DNA from: Trichococcus sp. K1Tr
GTDB lineage: Bacteria > Bacillota > Bacilli > Lactobacillales > Aerococcaceae
Assembly (NCBI RefSeq): GCF_028309625.1
Contig: NZ_JAQMHR010000009.1
Span: 41,846-105,845, forward strand
Reading direction: 5' to 3'
Length of the DNA stretch: 64,000 nt
Shown: in pieces, positions 7,572 through 16,955 of the stretch
Layout: the number at the start of each line of letters is the position of its first letter
Position numbering within the stretch: position 1 is the stretch's first letter
The notes under the pieces: generated by a model
Databases searched by the model: none
Seen by the model: the letters and a program-made list of their open reading frames with translations, nothing else
Told to the model about the DNA's origin: nothing
Made by a program: the position numbers and the translations under genes

Positions 7572-8798
7572 CTACTTTTTATCATAAATGCTGTACAACG
7601 CTTCCCCAAGACGGTTGAGTGTGTCTTCAATCACTTTGGTCGGCGCGGCCAAATTGATGCGCTCATAACCTTCACCCTCTTCGCCGAAGATATACCCTTC
7701 ATCGGTAAAAAACTGCGCTTCCTCACGCATGAACCGTTCCAGTTCTTCCGGCGAAAATCCCAGCGCCTTGAAATTCACCCATTGCAGATAAGTCCCTTCA
7801 ACCAAAGGCGCGGTTATTTTAGGGAAATTTGAGGCGAAGAAATCGCGCACCAGATGCTGGTTCCTGTCGATGACCGGAATTAGATGATCGAGCCACTGTT
7901 CCGCTTCATTGTATGCGACCCGACACCCTTCCAACCCCAGCGTCCCGACCATGCCGCAGGCGACACTTGCGAGCGCATCGGACATTTTCTTCCGCAAAGC
8001 CTCATTTTGAATGATGATGTTGGAAGTGCACAGCCCAGCCAGATTGAATGTTTTGGAGGGTGCAGTGCAGGTAATCGTCCTTGCCGCCACCGCGTGGGAA
8101 AGTGTCTGGAAAACTTTATGTTCGTAACCGGGCATGATCAGATCGTGATGGATTTCATCCGCAACAATGATCATGTCATAGCGAAGCACGATATCCGCTA
8201 AGCGCGCCAGCTCTTCTTCCGTCCACACTCTTCCGACCGGATTATGCGGGCTGCAGAAAATGATCAGCTTGTTCTCTTTCTTGCGGCAGAGATGCTCCAG
8301 CCCTTTGAAGTCGATCGTATAGTCGTCAGCGCGATTCAAGAGCGGATTCCTGGCGACTTTCCGACCCGCGTTTTCGATGGCCCCAAAGAAAGGATAATAG
8401 ACCGGCGTCATGACGATGACACCCTCACCGGGCTGCGTATAAGCCCTGACCGCCGCATAGAAGGCGGAGACGACGCCAGGACTGGTCAAGATCCATTCCT
8501 TCTCCACTTCAAAATTGTGCCGGCGCCGTTGCCAATCGATGACTGCTTGATAGTAGCCTTCGGTTGGCACACTGTAGCCCAATATGTTGTCCTCCAAATA
8601 TTCCTGTAGGCCTTTGGTGATTTCCGGTGCGGTCCTGAATTCCATGTCCGCCACCGTCAGCGGCACCACATCAGCGGCTACATCCGGCATCCATTGGTAC
8701 ATCTGTTGCCATTTCACGGAGCCTTTGTCTTTTCTGCTGAGGACCGACTCGAAATCATATATTTTTTTGTTTCCTTCAATCTCCATCCCGTACACCAT
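7572..8798 (-). CDS. patB: PatB/MalY-type pyridoxal-phosphate C-S lyase
   Basis: This 408-aa fold-type I aminotransferase-like enzyme should cleave cystathionine or cysteine to pyruvate, ammonia and a thiol. The PLP lysine is K249 in the S-K-T-F-N loop. The cofactor-binding DEIHHD (D214) and SPHNPVGR motif (about 183-190) are present. Length and order fit MalY/PatB rather than transaminases with broad substrates. ATG 8798 follows GGAGGAAGGGAGA. It is monocistronic, ending at a terminator. A CCCCTTAT/ATAAGGGG inverted repeat in its upstream region may be regulatory. Side activity as an aminotransferase is possible. Confidence 0.87.
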   Translation of the reverse strand: MVYGMEIEGNKKIYDFESVLSRKDKGSVKWQQMYQWMPDVAADVVPLTVADMEFRTAPEITKGLQEYLEDNILGYSVPTEGYYQAVIDWQRRRHNFEVEKEWILTSPGVVSAFYAAVRAYTQPGEGVIVMTPVYYPFFGAIENAGRKVARNPLLNRADDYTIDFKGLEHLCRKKENKLIIFCSPHNPVGRVWTEEELARLADIVLRYDMIIVADEIHHDLIMPGYEHKVFQTLSHAVAARTITCTAPSKTFNLAGLCTSNIIIQNEALRKKMSDALASVACGMVGTLGLEGCRVAYNEAEQWLDHLIPVIDRNQHLVRDFFASNFPKITAPLVEGTYLQWVNFKALGFSPEELERFMREEAQFFTDEGYIFGEEGEGYERINLAAPTKVIEDTLNRLGEALYSIYDKK

Positions 8799-8852
8799 AC
8801 TATCTCTCCCTTCCTCCTCGTGTAAGCTTTAATCACACAAAGGTCGGTTCAG

Positions 8853-8899
8853 CCCCTTATTTTTGGGTGCAATTCAATCATAAAACTAACTATAAGGGG
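8853..8899. promoter_or_regulatory. Inverted repeat upstream of patB
   Basis: CCCCTTAT (8853-8860) and ATAAGGGG (8892-8899) are perfect 8-bp inverted repeats 31 bases apart, in the patB upstream gap (8799-9108). It may be an operator or an mRNA leader stem. The rest of the gap shows only the terminator of the next gene. Confidence 0.35.
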
Positions 8900-9029
8900 A
8901 TTTCGGGCTCATGTCGAATTTTTCATAACAAATTTGGTCACAAAACCTCACATAGCGTTAAACCCCGCCCTCGATTCCCTATCCAACCGCTGTTTCCCCG
9001 CGTCACTATTCCTCACATGCCCGTTGATG

Positions 9030-9081
9030 AAAAAAAGCACAAAAGAAGCCCCGGACACGCTACATTCGCGCATCCGAGGCT
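9030..9081 (-). terminator. Terminator of the DUF4153 gene
   Basis: On the minus strand AGCC-T-CGGA pairs with TCCG-G-GGCT around a 17-base loop, followed by two T-rich runs. Confidence 0.65.
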
Positions 9082-9108
9082 ATGAAAGTACGCTGACTGG
9101 CCTCTTGT

Positions 9109-10917
9109 TTATTTGAATTCAATAAAGAGGTAGAGATCTCCACCTATGAAATTCGGTGTGCGTTCCAAGGAATTGACCAAAATATTCATTCTGATGCGGT
9201 CATTTTCGGTGATAATCGTCGCATCCTCGATTGTCAGATTCCCTTTATCGAAGCCTGACGTTACAGACTGCTCGAAAATGGTATCGTACACTTCGCGGGT
9301 ATTATAGGCAATCAGTTCCTGTCCTGCCGCATCCTTCAAAGTCAGAATATAGTACTCGTCATCCAATCTTTTTTCCAATTTATATTGTTGGCCATTCGCT
9401 TCAAAATCGGTAGTTTCAACTGGGCTTGTTTCGACTTCGGAGTAGTAAAGATACTGGTGAAGCATAATATCAAAGCCTGCGATTCCGACGACGGGATCGG
9501 CATCCCAATTCAGGTAGACGAACTCGCCTTCGCCTTGCGGGTAATCCGTTTCGGAATAGGTCATGTCAAATCCGTAGGTATCGCTGAAATCACTGTAGAC
9601 ATTGAAATCGCTCGGCAAGTAGGATACCTCTTTATTGTAGCCCATGTTGTCGATGTAGGAAGCGACCTTGGTGATGACGATCTTATCGCCGATGGAAACG
9701 TCACTTTTTGGAACGATTGCATTATCCACCAGCATATCATTTTCAATCAGTTTCCGTTCCAAAAAGCCAATCTGGTTATTCTTGCTGACAGTAAAGGCAT
9801 CGATCGGCGGAATGATGGAAATGGCCGACAACACAAGCAAGGCGATGGCAATCAAACCGTTATGCTTCGGTTTCATGAAACTGAAGATCACCCCGGCTAT
9901 CGTCGCGAAGATTCCGAATAGGATAACATAGTAACGGCCGTGCGTGACGCCCATCTCCCTGATTTTCAGAAACGAAGCGATGGTTTGGAAGACGACGATC
10001 GGAATCAAGACCTTTGGAAAAATCTTGCGGAAAAGGTCAGCAAATTTATTCTGGAGATTGCAAGCAAGGATATAGACGATGATGACGATGATCGCATAGG
10101 AAACAAGCAGTGGCTCCAGAAGATTGGTTGTCCAGAACTCCCCTCCGATGTTCATGACAACATAGATCACGAGAATCAACGTATAGATGGCCGTCAACGG
10201 GATGATGATGTAGGAAATCAGGATTTCCAGGAAACGCGGCACCATAAATTGACGATCGAGCGTTTCCCCGCGTTTCGCCCACGCCTCATCCGGAATCATT
10301 TCTTCGCGTTTGCCCGGATAGAGCGGCGTCATCGACAAGAAATAGATCGGCGCAAACAAGGAAGCGACGATATTCATAAGATGCGAGAGAATCTTGAAAT
10401 CGATGTTGAAGAGCAGGTAATCAGTGGCATAGAAAATGGCGCTGATTCCGCCTGTCAACACTGCTGAAAAAAGTACGGTAGTAAAGAAAGCTTTCATAGC
10501 CGACAAAAAACTCCGGTGGAAAGGCACCTTCACACTTTTGATCGATGGTATCCAAATAAAAGCAATCATGAGAGCGAACAGTGCCACACCCGTTTTTACA
10601 CTTATGGCGATATTGTACTGCGTCTGCGGTCCGACCGCGAAGTAATAGCCGGTCGTAAGTAATACAGCCCCGCCCATCAGCAGATAGCGGGCATTCAGTT
10701 GCGTAAAGAAACGTTCATAAACCATTTGGCCGACGATGCTCAGCATGGCTCCCACCAAAAAAGTGAACAGATAGCGGGCATAATCCTCGCGCGGATTTTC
10801 GATCATGAAGCTGTTCAACACTGCGACCGCGATCAAAAATAGCACGGTCAGTGGATAACGACTGATGGAACGCCCCATTCCTTTGTAGGCTTTCCAAAAC
10901 GCGTCTTTGAATTTCAT
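9109..10917 (-). CDS. DUF4153 family multi-pass membrane protein
   Basis: The 602-aa protein has about ten membrane helices in its first two thirds and a soluble, probably extracytoplasmic, C-terminal region of about 200 residues rich in Asp, Tyr and Thr. The helix pattern and the membrane-to-tail layout fit DUF4153 proteins, whose function is unknown. I chose ATG 10917 because AAAGGAG stands eight bases before it. The in-frame GTG at 10926 overlaps that ribosome site. It stands alone between two terminators. Confidence 0.75.
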   Translation of the reverse strand: MKFKDAFWKAYKGMGRSISRYPLTVLFLIAVAVLNSFMIENPREDYARYLFTFLVGAMLSIVGQMVYERFFTQLNARYLLMGGAVLLTTGYYFAVGPQTQYNIAISVKTGVALFALMIAFIWIPSIKSVKVPFHRSFLSAMKAFFTTVLFSAVLTGGISAIFYATDYLLFNIDFKILSHLMNIVASLFAPIYFLSMTPLYPGKREEMIPDEAWAKRGETLDRQFMVPRFLEILISYIIIPLTAIYTLILVIYVVMNIGGEFWTTNLLEPLLVSYAIIVIIVYILACNLQNKFADLFRKIFPKVLIPIVVFQTIASFLKIREMGVTHGRYYVILFGIFATIAGVIFSFMKPKHNGLIAIALLVLSAISIIPPIDAFTVSKNNQIGFLERKLIENDMLVDNAIVPKSDVSIGDKIVITKVASYIDNMGYNKEVSYLPSDFNVYSDFSDTYGFDMTYSETDYPQGEGEFVYLNWDADPVVGIAGFDIMLHQYLYYSEVETSPVETTDFEANGQQYKLEKRLDDEYYILTLKDAAGQELIAYNTREVYDTIFEQSVTSGFDKGNLTIEDATIITENDRIRMNILVNSLERTPNFIGGDLYLFIEFK

Positions 10918-11129
10918 TTTTGCCACTCCTTTCAGGCATTCGGATGATCGGATAGCATTCTTTTTTTTGAAACCATCCCCCTTTCTGCACCTATCCTTTG
11001 CACCCGTGTTACTTCTATTTGTTCCCGATGAAATCGTACAGTTTGCTTATCTTAATTATGGATATTCAAGCGCACCTTTGTCAAATTTTGCGATGCCTTT
11101 ATGGTCGTCGCTCCAAAAAATATGCCATC

Positions 11130-11158
11130 AAAAAAAGAGCATAGCTTTCGACTATGCC
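11130..11158 (-). terminator. Terminator of the hydroxyacid dehydrogenase gene
   Basis: On the minus strand GGCATAG and CTATGCT(C) pair around a 7-base loop, followed by seven T residues. Confidence 0.85.
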
Positions 11159-11165
11159 CTCCTTC

Positions 11166-12149
11166 TTAACTTTTGAACGGACCTGTTTTCGCATCCTTCA
11201 TCGCCAATTGGATATAGTCGATGGAAGCATTTAATTTGGTGGTTTCCCACTCATCCAAAGCGACCCCGAATTGTTTTTCTACGCCGTTGCGGCCGATCAG
11301 GCAAGGCATGCTCAAAGCCACATCGCCGTCATGTCCGTACTGTCCGCGCAGAATCGTGCAGACGGGGTGGACGCTCTTTTCATCCAACAGGACCGCTTGC
11401 GCCAGGGTGATGGCGGATTGCGCAACCCCGGCATTCGTCCAACCTTTCCCGTTCAGCACATCATAGGCCGACTTCACGACCGCTGCCCCGATCGCTTCAG
11501 GATCCAATGTCTCCACTTCCGGGAAATAAGTTCCGAACTCATCATAGCGGATGCCGTTTATGGCCAAACGGCTCACCACCGGGAAGGCGGTAAATCCGTG
11601 CTCGCCCATCATATAGCCGGTCACGCTCTTGGGATCGACACCATACTGTTGCGCAATCACTTTCCTCAGCCGGGCCGAGTCCAGCATCGTGCCTGTCCCG
11701 AAGATCCGTCCTTCCGGATAATCGAATTCGCTGGCTGCGATATAGGTTACCGTGTCCAATGGATTCGTGATCAGGATGACGATGGCTTCTTTTGTATATT
11801 TTACGATTTCGGCCATGACTTCCCGGATGACCGCCGCATTTTTCCCAGTCAAGGAGGCGCGATCCGGGATGGCATTCGGATTCTTATCATCCTTCAGGAC
11901 ACTCGGTCCGGCCGCGATGATGATGACGTCCGCATCCGCGCAATCGACGTAATCCCCGGCATGTACATCCACATTGGACATATAGGTCAACGCGGTCGCA
12001 TGCGCCTGATCCAAGGCTTCCCCATGGGCAACATCCTTCAGAATATCGATCGTCGCGATTTCCGCAAATAACCGCAATTTCATCGCGTCGGCCAACACAT
12101 AGGAACCTACGTGACCCACACCCACCACAACAAGTTTATTTTTGTGCAT
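11166..12149 (-). CDS. L-2-hydroxyisocaproate/L-lactate dehydrogenase-like enzyme
   Basis: The 327-aa NAD-dependent dehydrogenase of the LDH/MDH family has the Rossmann GVGHVGS (10-16), NPLD (129-132), GTGTMLDSAR (151-160) and the catalytic GEHG with H184. The substrate loop (about 82-100: GPSVLKDDKNPNAIPDRASL) lacks the LDH GETR pattern and is longer. The GTGT-M-L-D motif also resembles lactobacillal L-HicDH more than true LDH. It probably reduces branched or larger 2-oxo acids (inference). The start at 12149 follows GGAGGGGAAAAG; the frame extends 8 codons further without a better site. Confidence 0.8.
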   Translation of the reverse strand: MHKNKLVVVGVGHVGSYVLADAMKLRLFAEIATIDILKDVAHGEALDQAHATALTYMSNVDVHAGDYVDCADADVIIIAAGPSVLKDDKNPNAIPDRASLTGKNAAVIREVMAEIVKYTKEAIVILITNPLDTVTYIAASEFDYPEGRIFGTGTMLDSARLRKVIAQQYGVDPKSVTGYMMGEHGFTAFPVVSRLAINGIRYDEFGTYFPEVETLDPEAIGAAVVKSAYDVLNGKGWTNAGVAQSAITLAQAVLLDEKSVHPVCTILRGQYGHDGDVALSMPCLIGRNGVEKQFGVALDEWETTKLNASIDYIQLAMKDAKTGPFKS

Positions 12150-12245
12150 CTTTTCCCCTCCAGTTCTCATCATACTTTCATCTTAGCACCTTTTCGGCGA
12201 TTTATCACATGTATTTCGCGAAAGTGGACAAGCCTTGATGCCGGC

Positions 12246-12274
12246 TTGCAATAATCCGCCGGTCCGAGTACTAT
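12246..12274 (+). promoter_or_regulatory. Promoter of the TetR gene
   Basis: TTGCAA, a 17-base spacer and TACTAT lie 34 bases before the tetR start. Confidence 0.55.
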
Positions 12275-12307
12275 GGAAGCAACATCACCAAGAGGAGCAT
12301 ACGTTAA

Positions 12308-12964
12308 ATGGAAAAGTTTGTGGAAGCTTTAAAACAAAAAATTCGCAGTAAAGAGGGCTTGTCCCCCAAGATGCAGGATATTCTGGATGCTTGCGTCGTG
12401 CTGTTCTCGACGAAAGGATTCTCCAACACCAGCACAAAGGACATCGCAAAAGCAGCCAATGTTGCTGAAGGGACCATCTACAAGCACTTCGGGACGAAGG
12501 AAAATTTACTTTACGCTACGATTTTCCCGATTCTGCGCGATATCATTTCAACGGAAGCGCTCACCCAAGTGCAGCAGTTCCGCAACTCTGCAGAGAATGC
12601 GCCATTTGAGCGGTTCGTGGAATTCATCGTGCGCAAGGATGTTATGATGCCCGAAGAGCATTTCCAGTCAGGAAAGATTTTTCTCACTGAAATGATGTAC
12701 GATAAACAGCGTTGCCAAGAGTTCATCACCATGATCCCCAAGGACTTGATAGAAGGCATTTATGCGATCCTCGACGGCTACAAAGAGAAAAATGAAATCG
12801 TCGATTGGCCGAACCCCGTCATTTGGCAATTCATCATGAGCATCCTGTTCGGTAATCACCTGACCCATTACGTCCTTTTCACGGATACAAAGCGCGACAA
12901 AGAAGCCGAAATCGCTTATTTGACCCAACAGATCGTCAAAGGCCTCAGACCCGATGAGCAATAG
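12308..12964 (+). CDS. TetR-family transcriptional regulator
   Basis: This 218-aa protein has a TetR N-terminal helix-turn-helix at about 20-70 (LFSTKGFSNTSTKDIAKAAN followed by EGTIYKHFGTKENLL) and an unassigned helical ligand-binding domain. AAGAGGAG precedes ATG 12308. The fused ABC exporter begins 105 bases downstream on the same strand behind its own promoter and a palindrome that fits a TetR operator. This regulator is therefore the likely repressor of that exporter. The inducer is unknown, perhaps an antimicrobial or membrane-active compound. Confidence 0.88.
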   Translation: MEKFVEALKQKIRSKEGLSPKMQDILDACVVLFSTKGFSNTSTKDIAKAANVAEGTIYKHFGTKENLLYATIFPILRDIISTEALTQVQQFRNSAENAPFERFVEFIVRKDVMMPEEHFQSGKIFLTEMMYDKQRCQEFITMIPKDLIEGIYAILDGYKEKNEIVDWPNPVIWQFIMSILFGNHLTHYVLFTDTKRDKEAEIAYLTQQIVKGLRPDEQ

Positions 12965-12966
12965 CA

Positions 12967-12995
12967 TTGACAGCCCTTTGCCGAATCGCTATACT
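12967..12995 (+). promoter_or_regulatory. Consensus promoter of the ABC exporter
   Basis: TTGACA (12967-12972), a 17-base spacer and TATACT (12990-12995) lie directly after the tetR stop. The predicted start is near 13002, just before the palindromic operator. Confidence 0.75.
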
Positions 12996-13008
12996 TGACT
13001 AATCGCAT

Positions 13009-13026
13009 AGTGAGTAAATGCTCACT
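13009..13026 (+). promoter_or_regulatory. Probable TetR operator
   Basis: AGTGAG and CTCACT are perfect inverted repeats with a 6-base spacer. They are centred about 15 bases after the predicted transcription start, where a bound repressor would block elongation or promoter clearance. Confidence 0.55.
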
Positions 13027-13069
13027 CATCGTCGTTTCTTTTAAAATAACAAGGAGGCATCCGATAACT

Positions 13070-15091
13070 ATGGCTTTTGTCGAACTAAAAAATCTGAATA
13101 AATATTACCCGATCAGCGGCTCGGAAGATTTCCAGGCACTGAAGGACGTCAACCTTTCCTTGGACAAGGGCGAATTGGTCTCAATCGTCGGGGAGTCCGG
13201 CAGCGGGAAGTCGACCTTGATGAACCTATTGGGCGGTCTGGACAGCCAGTTCACAGGCGAAATAACCATTGACGGCCAAAACATGAGCACGTTCAAGGAA
13301 AAAGATTTCGTGAATTACCACAAAGAAAAAATCGGCTTCGTTTTCCAGAGTTTCAACCTTGTTTCCCACCTGAGTGTGCTGGATAACGTCACATTGGCGA
13401 TGACGCTTTCGAACGTCGACAAAAAAACGCGGGTCGCAAGGGCAAGAGAAGTCCTGAAGCAACTTGGCCTTGACGACCAATACAAAAAGAAACCTAGCCA
13501 GTTATCCGGCGGGCAAAAGCAGCGTGTGGCCATCGCCCGTGCGTTAGTCAATGATCCTGATATCATCATTGCGGATGAACCTACCGGAGCCTTGGACTCA
13601 CAGACGACGGATCAGGTGCTGGACATCATCCAGGACATCGCCAAAACCGGCAAGTTGGTCATCATGGTCACCCACTCGGAGAAAGTAGCGGCCCGTTCCA
13701 CGCGCGTCGTCACGATCGATGACGGAAAAATCATCGGCGATATCCGTCAAGGCGAAATCGCCTTGCACGACAACGCGTTTGAACTGCAGCAGAAAAGTAA
13801 GAGCAAAAATCTCACTTTTTTTGCAGCAATCCGCTTAGCCCTTCTTAATATGAAGGAAAAATTGGCCCGGAACATCCTGATAGCTCTCGGCGGCAGCATC
13901 GGTATCATGAGCATTATCGTAATGCTGTCCCTTGGCGAAGGGGTCAATGACTACCTGACCGAAACGATGAACGCCAACGTCAATCCGCTCGTCAGCGAAG
14001 TGCGGATGCCCATCGTGATGGAAACCAACAACAGCGAGAACACTGATTCATCCATGATGATCATGACCCCGGCCGGTGCGGAGATACCTGCCGGTTCTGC
14101 GCCATCGGGTCCTCCAGCCGGCGTGACACAATCCGATCCGTTCGGAGAAGAGAACCTGGAGGAATTGCGGAACATCCCGCATGTCGCCGAAGTCAATCAG
14201 GCCTACACTTCGCTTACGATCGGCAGCGACAACGTCATCTTTGAAGAGAATAAATATTCCTTCATGACTTTCGGGACGACCTCTGGCATGACCGATTCCA
14301 ATATCCTGTACGGCGCGTTCCCTGAAGAAGGCGAAATCCTGATCACAGAAGGCATCGCCAACCAGATGGGCGCTACTGCGGAAGCAGCCATCGGAAAAGA
14401 AGTGACCCTCGACGTAACCATAGACGGTGATTCCTTGGAAAAAAATTACATCATCAGCGGTATTTACACGGCCGGCCAAGCCATCGGCGCATTCGAGTCT
14501 GTATACATGTCGGCTGATTCCTTTGAAACATTGACCGCAGAGAACAATATGGAAGTGAAGCCCAATGTTGTCTACTTGGTATCCGACGATCCTGACAATA
14601 CCCAAGCCATCAAAGATGAAGTAGCTGCCCTAGGTTACCGCGGTTCTTCAGCGGATGCCCTGGCTTCCACTTTCACCCAGATGCTGGATATCTTCACCTA
14701 TATCCTTTCCGGGGTTGCCGGCATCTCCTTGTTCGTGTCCGCCATCATGATTTTGACGGTGCTCTACATCAGCGTTGTGGAACGCACACAAGAAATCGGC
14801 GTCATCAAAGCAATCGGCGGCCGGAAGAAAGATATCCGCCGCATCTTCGTTTCCGAGTCCTTCCTGATCGGTCTGTTCAGCGGAATTCTGGGCGTAGGCA
14901 TCGCCTACCTCATCACCGTTGTCGGAAACATTGTTGTGGAGAATCTGTTTGACACGGCCATCCTGAATATGACACCGGCCTTTGCGGTATTCGGAATCGT
15001 CACCAGCGTGATCATCAGCATGGTAGCCGGCCTGATGCCTGCCCAAAAAGCAGCCCGCCTCGACCCAGTAGAAGCCCTCCGCCACGATTAA
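13070..15091 (+). CDS. MacB-like ABC exporter, ATPase fused to permease
   Basis: The 673-aa fused protein has an N-terminal LolD/MacB-type ATPase (about 1-235) with Walker [10 protein letters not shown], signature LSGGQKQR and Walker [15 protein letters not shown] membrane helix near 275 follows, then an extracytoplasmic MacB_PCD-like domain with an Ala/Gly/Pro-rich stretch, and three C-terminal FtsX helices (about 545-665). This is the single-chain layout of MacB-type exporters for antimicrobial peptides or other amphiphiles. ATG 13070 follows AAGGAGG at a long 12-base spacing. Regulation by the neighbouring TetR protein is likely. Confidence 0.88.
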   Translation: MAFVELKNLNKYYPISGSEDFQALKDVNLSLDKGELVSIVGESGSGKSTLMNLLGGLDSQFTGEITIDGQNMSTFKEKDFVNYHKEKIGFVFQSFNLVSHLSVLDNVTLAMTLSNVDKKTRVARAREVLKQLGLDDQYKKKPSQLSGGQKQRVAIARALVNDPDIIIADEPTGALDSQTTDQVLDIIQDIAKTGKLVIMVTHSEKVAARSTRVVTIDDGKIIGDIRQGEIALHDNAFELQQKSKSKNLTFFAAIRLALLNMKEKLARNILIALGGSIGIMSIIVMLSLGEGVNDYLTETMNANVNPLVSEVRMPIVMETNNSENTDSSMMIMTPAGAEIPAGSAPSGPPAGVTQSDPFGEENLEELRNIPHVAEVNQAYTSLTIGSDNVIFEENKYSFMTFGTTSGMTDSNILYGAFPEEGEILITEGIANQMGATAEAAIGKEVTLDVTIDGDSLEKNYIISGIYTAGQAIGAFESVYMSADSFETLTAENNMEVKPNVVYLVSDDPDNTQAIKDEVAALGYRGSSADALASTFTQMLDIFTYILSGVAGISLFVSAIMILTVLYISVVERTQEIGVIKAIGGRKKDIRRIFVSESFLIGLFSGILGVGIAYLITVVGNIVVENLFDTAILNMTPAFAVFGIVTSVIISMVAGLMPAQKAARLDPVEALRHD

Positions 15092-15180
15092 GATCAGAAC
15101 TCAACTATAAGGATACGATGAATCGCGGAACCCTCTGCAATTCAGAGTTCAACTACGAGAACCCAAAAGAAGCAGCCGGA

Positions 15181-15190
15181 CATTTTGTCG
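15181..15190. repeat. Left target-site duplication of the IS4-family element
   Basis: CATTTTGTCG directly abuts the left terminal repeat and occurs again directly after the right terminal repeat (16931-16940). Confidence 0.95.
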
Positions 15191-15222
15191 CAATGTCATT
15201 AACTTAAGGGTATTGACAAATT

Positions 15223-15271
15223 AGAGACAGGTGGAAATGGGAGAGAAATTCTCTCATTTCCACCTGTCTCT
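15223..15271. terminator. Left-end hairpin inside the IS element
   Basis: A stem of more than 20 bp (outer arm AGAGACAGGTGGAAATG) forms a near-perfect palindrome just inside the left end. It probably stops transcription between transposase and flanking DNA or blocks translation from outside transcripts. Confidence 0.7.
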
Positions 15272-15428
15272 TTCGTTTCTGACAATCGAAGGCACAACGA
15301 AGCAAGGCAGCTCCATGAAAAAAGTTGCCCTAATACCTTCATTCCCGGATAATTATGACATGGTACTGTAAAAGCCCATACCTATGGTCTTTTTATCAAC
15401 CAGGTAATAATTTTATCGGGAATCCAGG

Positions 15429-16760
15429 CTAATATGTGTAACGATAAGAACGTTTGGATTTGTTCACAGGGGTCTTCCTTTTGACCGACCTGTGTGGGCG
15501 GACGGGGACAAGGTGTTTGGTAAGCAGTTCGCTCATTTGTTCGAAACTTTCTCTCCGTTGTTCGCGTGTTTCGCCCATGAACGATCGGATAAAATAGGTT
15601 TTCACGATTCCGATAGCGATGCTGAGATTTTGCTTCATTTCATATTTATAACGTTCTTGGGGTATTGCTCTTGTTTCGCTCACTTCGATCAGGTGAAGCA
15701 TCGTCAGGTTGTACAACCAGACACTACAATAAATGTCCTGAAGGATCAGTCGTTCCCGGTTGCCACTAAACTCCTCTAACTTCATCCGGTTTTTCAGGAC
15801 GTTGTAGGCAGTTTCGATTCCCCACCTCAAACGGTACACTTCATTCAAGTCGTCAAATGGAAATTCCTCGGGTGTTAAATTCGTCAAAAGGACTTCGTCC
15901 TCTATCTTCTCGCTATCTTGCTTGCGAAGCGGGATTTTTACAAACCGCAAGGGATAAACCGTACTCATCAAGGTCGCCCGGAAAGTCCTGTCATTCCGGT
16001 AGTCGTTTGTCTGGGAACGATTAAAGGTGACTTCAAAGGTTTGGTCTTGCCCGACAGAAAGCTGGCTGGAATAGCGCTTTAAGTTCTGGTGATCCATCCG
16101 CATCACAAATTTCTGCCCGTCCTGGATCAGTTGGTTGACCAAGCGCATCGAAAAATAGCCGCGATCAAACACGGTGAGGGTAGGCTGCCGGAGCGTTTCT
16201 TTCAATATGTAGAGGTGTTGCGAAGCAGAGGCACGCTCGCTGCTCTTGTACGGACCGACAAACGTGTCAATCGCCAATTTGTTGATACAATCATAAAGCA
16301 GTGAGACGGATGCCATCACCGGATTGGCGGATACCTTGGGGTTACGAGCCACACCGTATTTTCTGGCGTTTTCCTCTGTGGAGGGCAGGATGATGTCAGA
16401 GCCGTCTATCGCGGTCACGATGTAGCCGTTCAGCTTGACCAACTGGTCATCGTTCTCTTCATAAACCATGGACATGTAGTCAGTCATCATCAACCGGATG
16501 GCTTTGGGGTTGTAGTTCATTCGGGCCTTATAAAAAGCGACGGTCGAAATATCCAGGGGTTTCCCCTGGTCCTCGTAAAAATTTAAGAGTTCGCAAAATT
16601 GTGAGTTCCCCTTTTGCGCAAACATTTGAAGCATCAAGGCGATGGGAGTTGTTTTCCTTTTTCGGGTAAAGGCTTGTGGGTTCCCTTCACGGATATCTTC
16701 CAGATAAATAGTTTGGGCTTCCTCAATATATTCCTGAAATGCCATCAGTTGGACCGTCAT
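15429..16760 (-). CDS. IS4-family transposase
   Basis: The 443-aa DDE transposase has the first acidic motif in AIDGSDI, the second in FDRGYFS and the third in YRLRWGIETAYNVLK. The last is an exact Y-(2)-R-(3)-E-(6)-K signature of the IS4 family. I chose ATG 16760 with AAAAGGAG nine bases upstream. The GTG at 16769 overlaps that site. The C-terminus is very basic. No frameshift is seen. Confidence 0.93.
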   Translation of the reverse strand: MTVQLMAFQEYIEEAQTIYLEDIREGNPQAFTRKRKTTPIALMLQMFAQKGNSQFCELLNFYEDQGKPLDISTVAFYKARMNYNPKAIRLMMTDYMSMVYEENDDQLVKLNGYIVTAIDGSDIILPSTEENARKYGVARNPKVSANPVMASVSLLYDCINKLAIDTFVGPYKSSERASASQHLYILKETLRQPTLTVFDRGYFSMRLVNQLIQDGQKFVMRMDHQNLKRYSSQLSVGQDQTFEVTFNRSQTNDYRNDRTFRATLMSTVYPLRFVKIPLRKQDSEKIEDEVLLTNLTPEEFPFDDLNEVYRLRWGIETAYNVLKNRMKLEEFSGNRERLILQDIYCSVWLYNLTMLHLIEVSETRAIPQERYKYEMKQNLSIAIGIVKTYFIRSFMGETREQRRESFEQMSELLTKHLVPVRPHRSVKRKTPVNKSKRSYRYTY

Positions 16761-16821
16761 TTTGAACACTCCTTTTAAATTACAGACTATTCTCCCTACA
16801 TTAAGTATAACGGGAAATCTG

Positions 16822-16847
16822 GAGAGGAGGGAAAAATTCCTCCTCTC
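16822..16847. repeat. Inverted repeat in the transposase leader
   Basis: GAGAGGAGG and CCTCCTCTC pair perfectly around an 8-base AT loop, about 60 bases upstream of the transposase start. Confidence 0.6.
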
Positions 16848-16853
16848 ATCAAT

Positions 16854-16898
16854 AAAAAAAGGCGAGAATGCATAATGAATGCATCCTCGCCTTTTTTT
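16854..16898. terminator. Right-end terminator hairpin of the IS element
   Basis: Seven A residues, GGCGAG-A-ATGCAT, a 5-base loop, ATGCAT-C-CTCGCC and seven T residues make a symmetrical bidirectional terminator just inside the right end. It would insulate the transposase from the neighbouring 467-aa gene. Confidence 0.85.
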
Positions 16899-16930
16899 CA
16901 GTTGTCAAGCTGCTTAAGTTAATGACATTG

Positions 16931-16940
16931 CATTTTGTCG
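16931..16940. repeat. Right target-site duplication of the IS4-family element
   Basis: CATTTTGTCG repeats the left flank. The following bases GGCTGCTTCTTTTT are the right arm of the interrupted terminator, whose left arm AGAAGCAGCCG lies at about 15169-15179. Confidence 0.95.
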
Positions 16941-16955
16941 GCTGCTTCTTTTTAT

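Larger units (their letters stand above)
15191..16930 (-). mobile_element. Complete IS4-family insertion sequence, 1740 bp
   Basis: Both ends carry the perfect 18-bp terminal inverted repeat CAATGTCATTAACTTAAG. After 4 mismatches a further TTGACAA matches at both ends. A 10-bp direct repeat flanks the element. One transposase gene fills it, reading from right to left. Strong hairpins lie just inside each end. Removing the element and one duplication restores a perfect bidirectional terminator between the exporter and the 467-aa gene, which proves the insertion site. All parts are intact, so the element may be active or recently moved. Confidence 0.95.
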
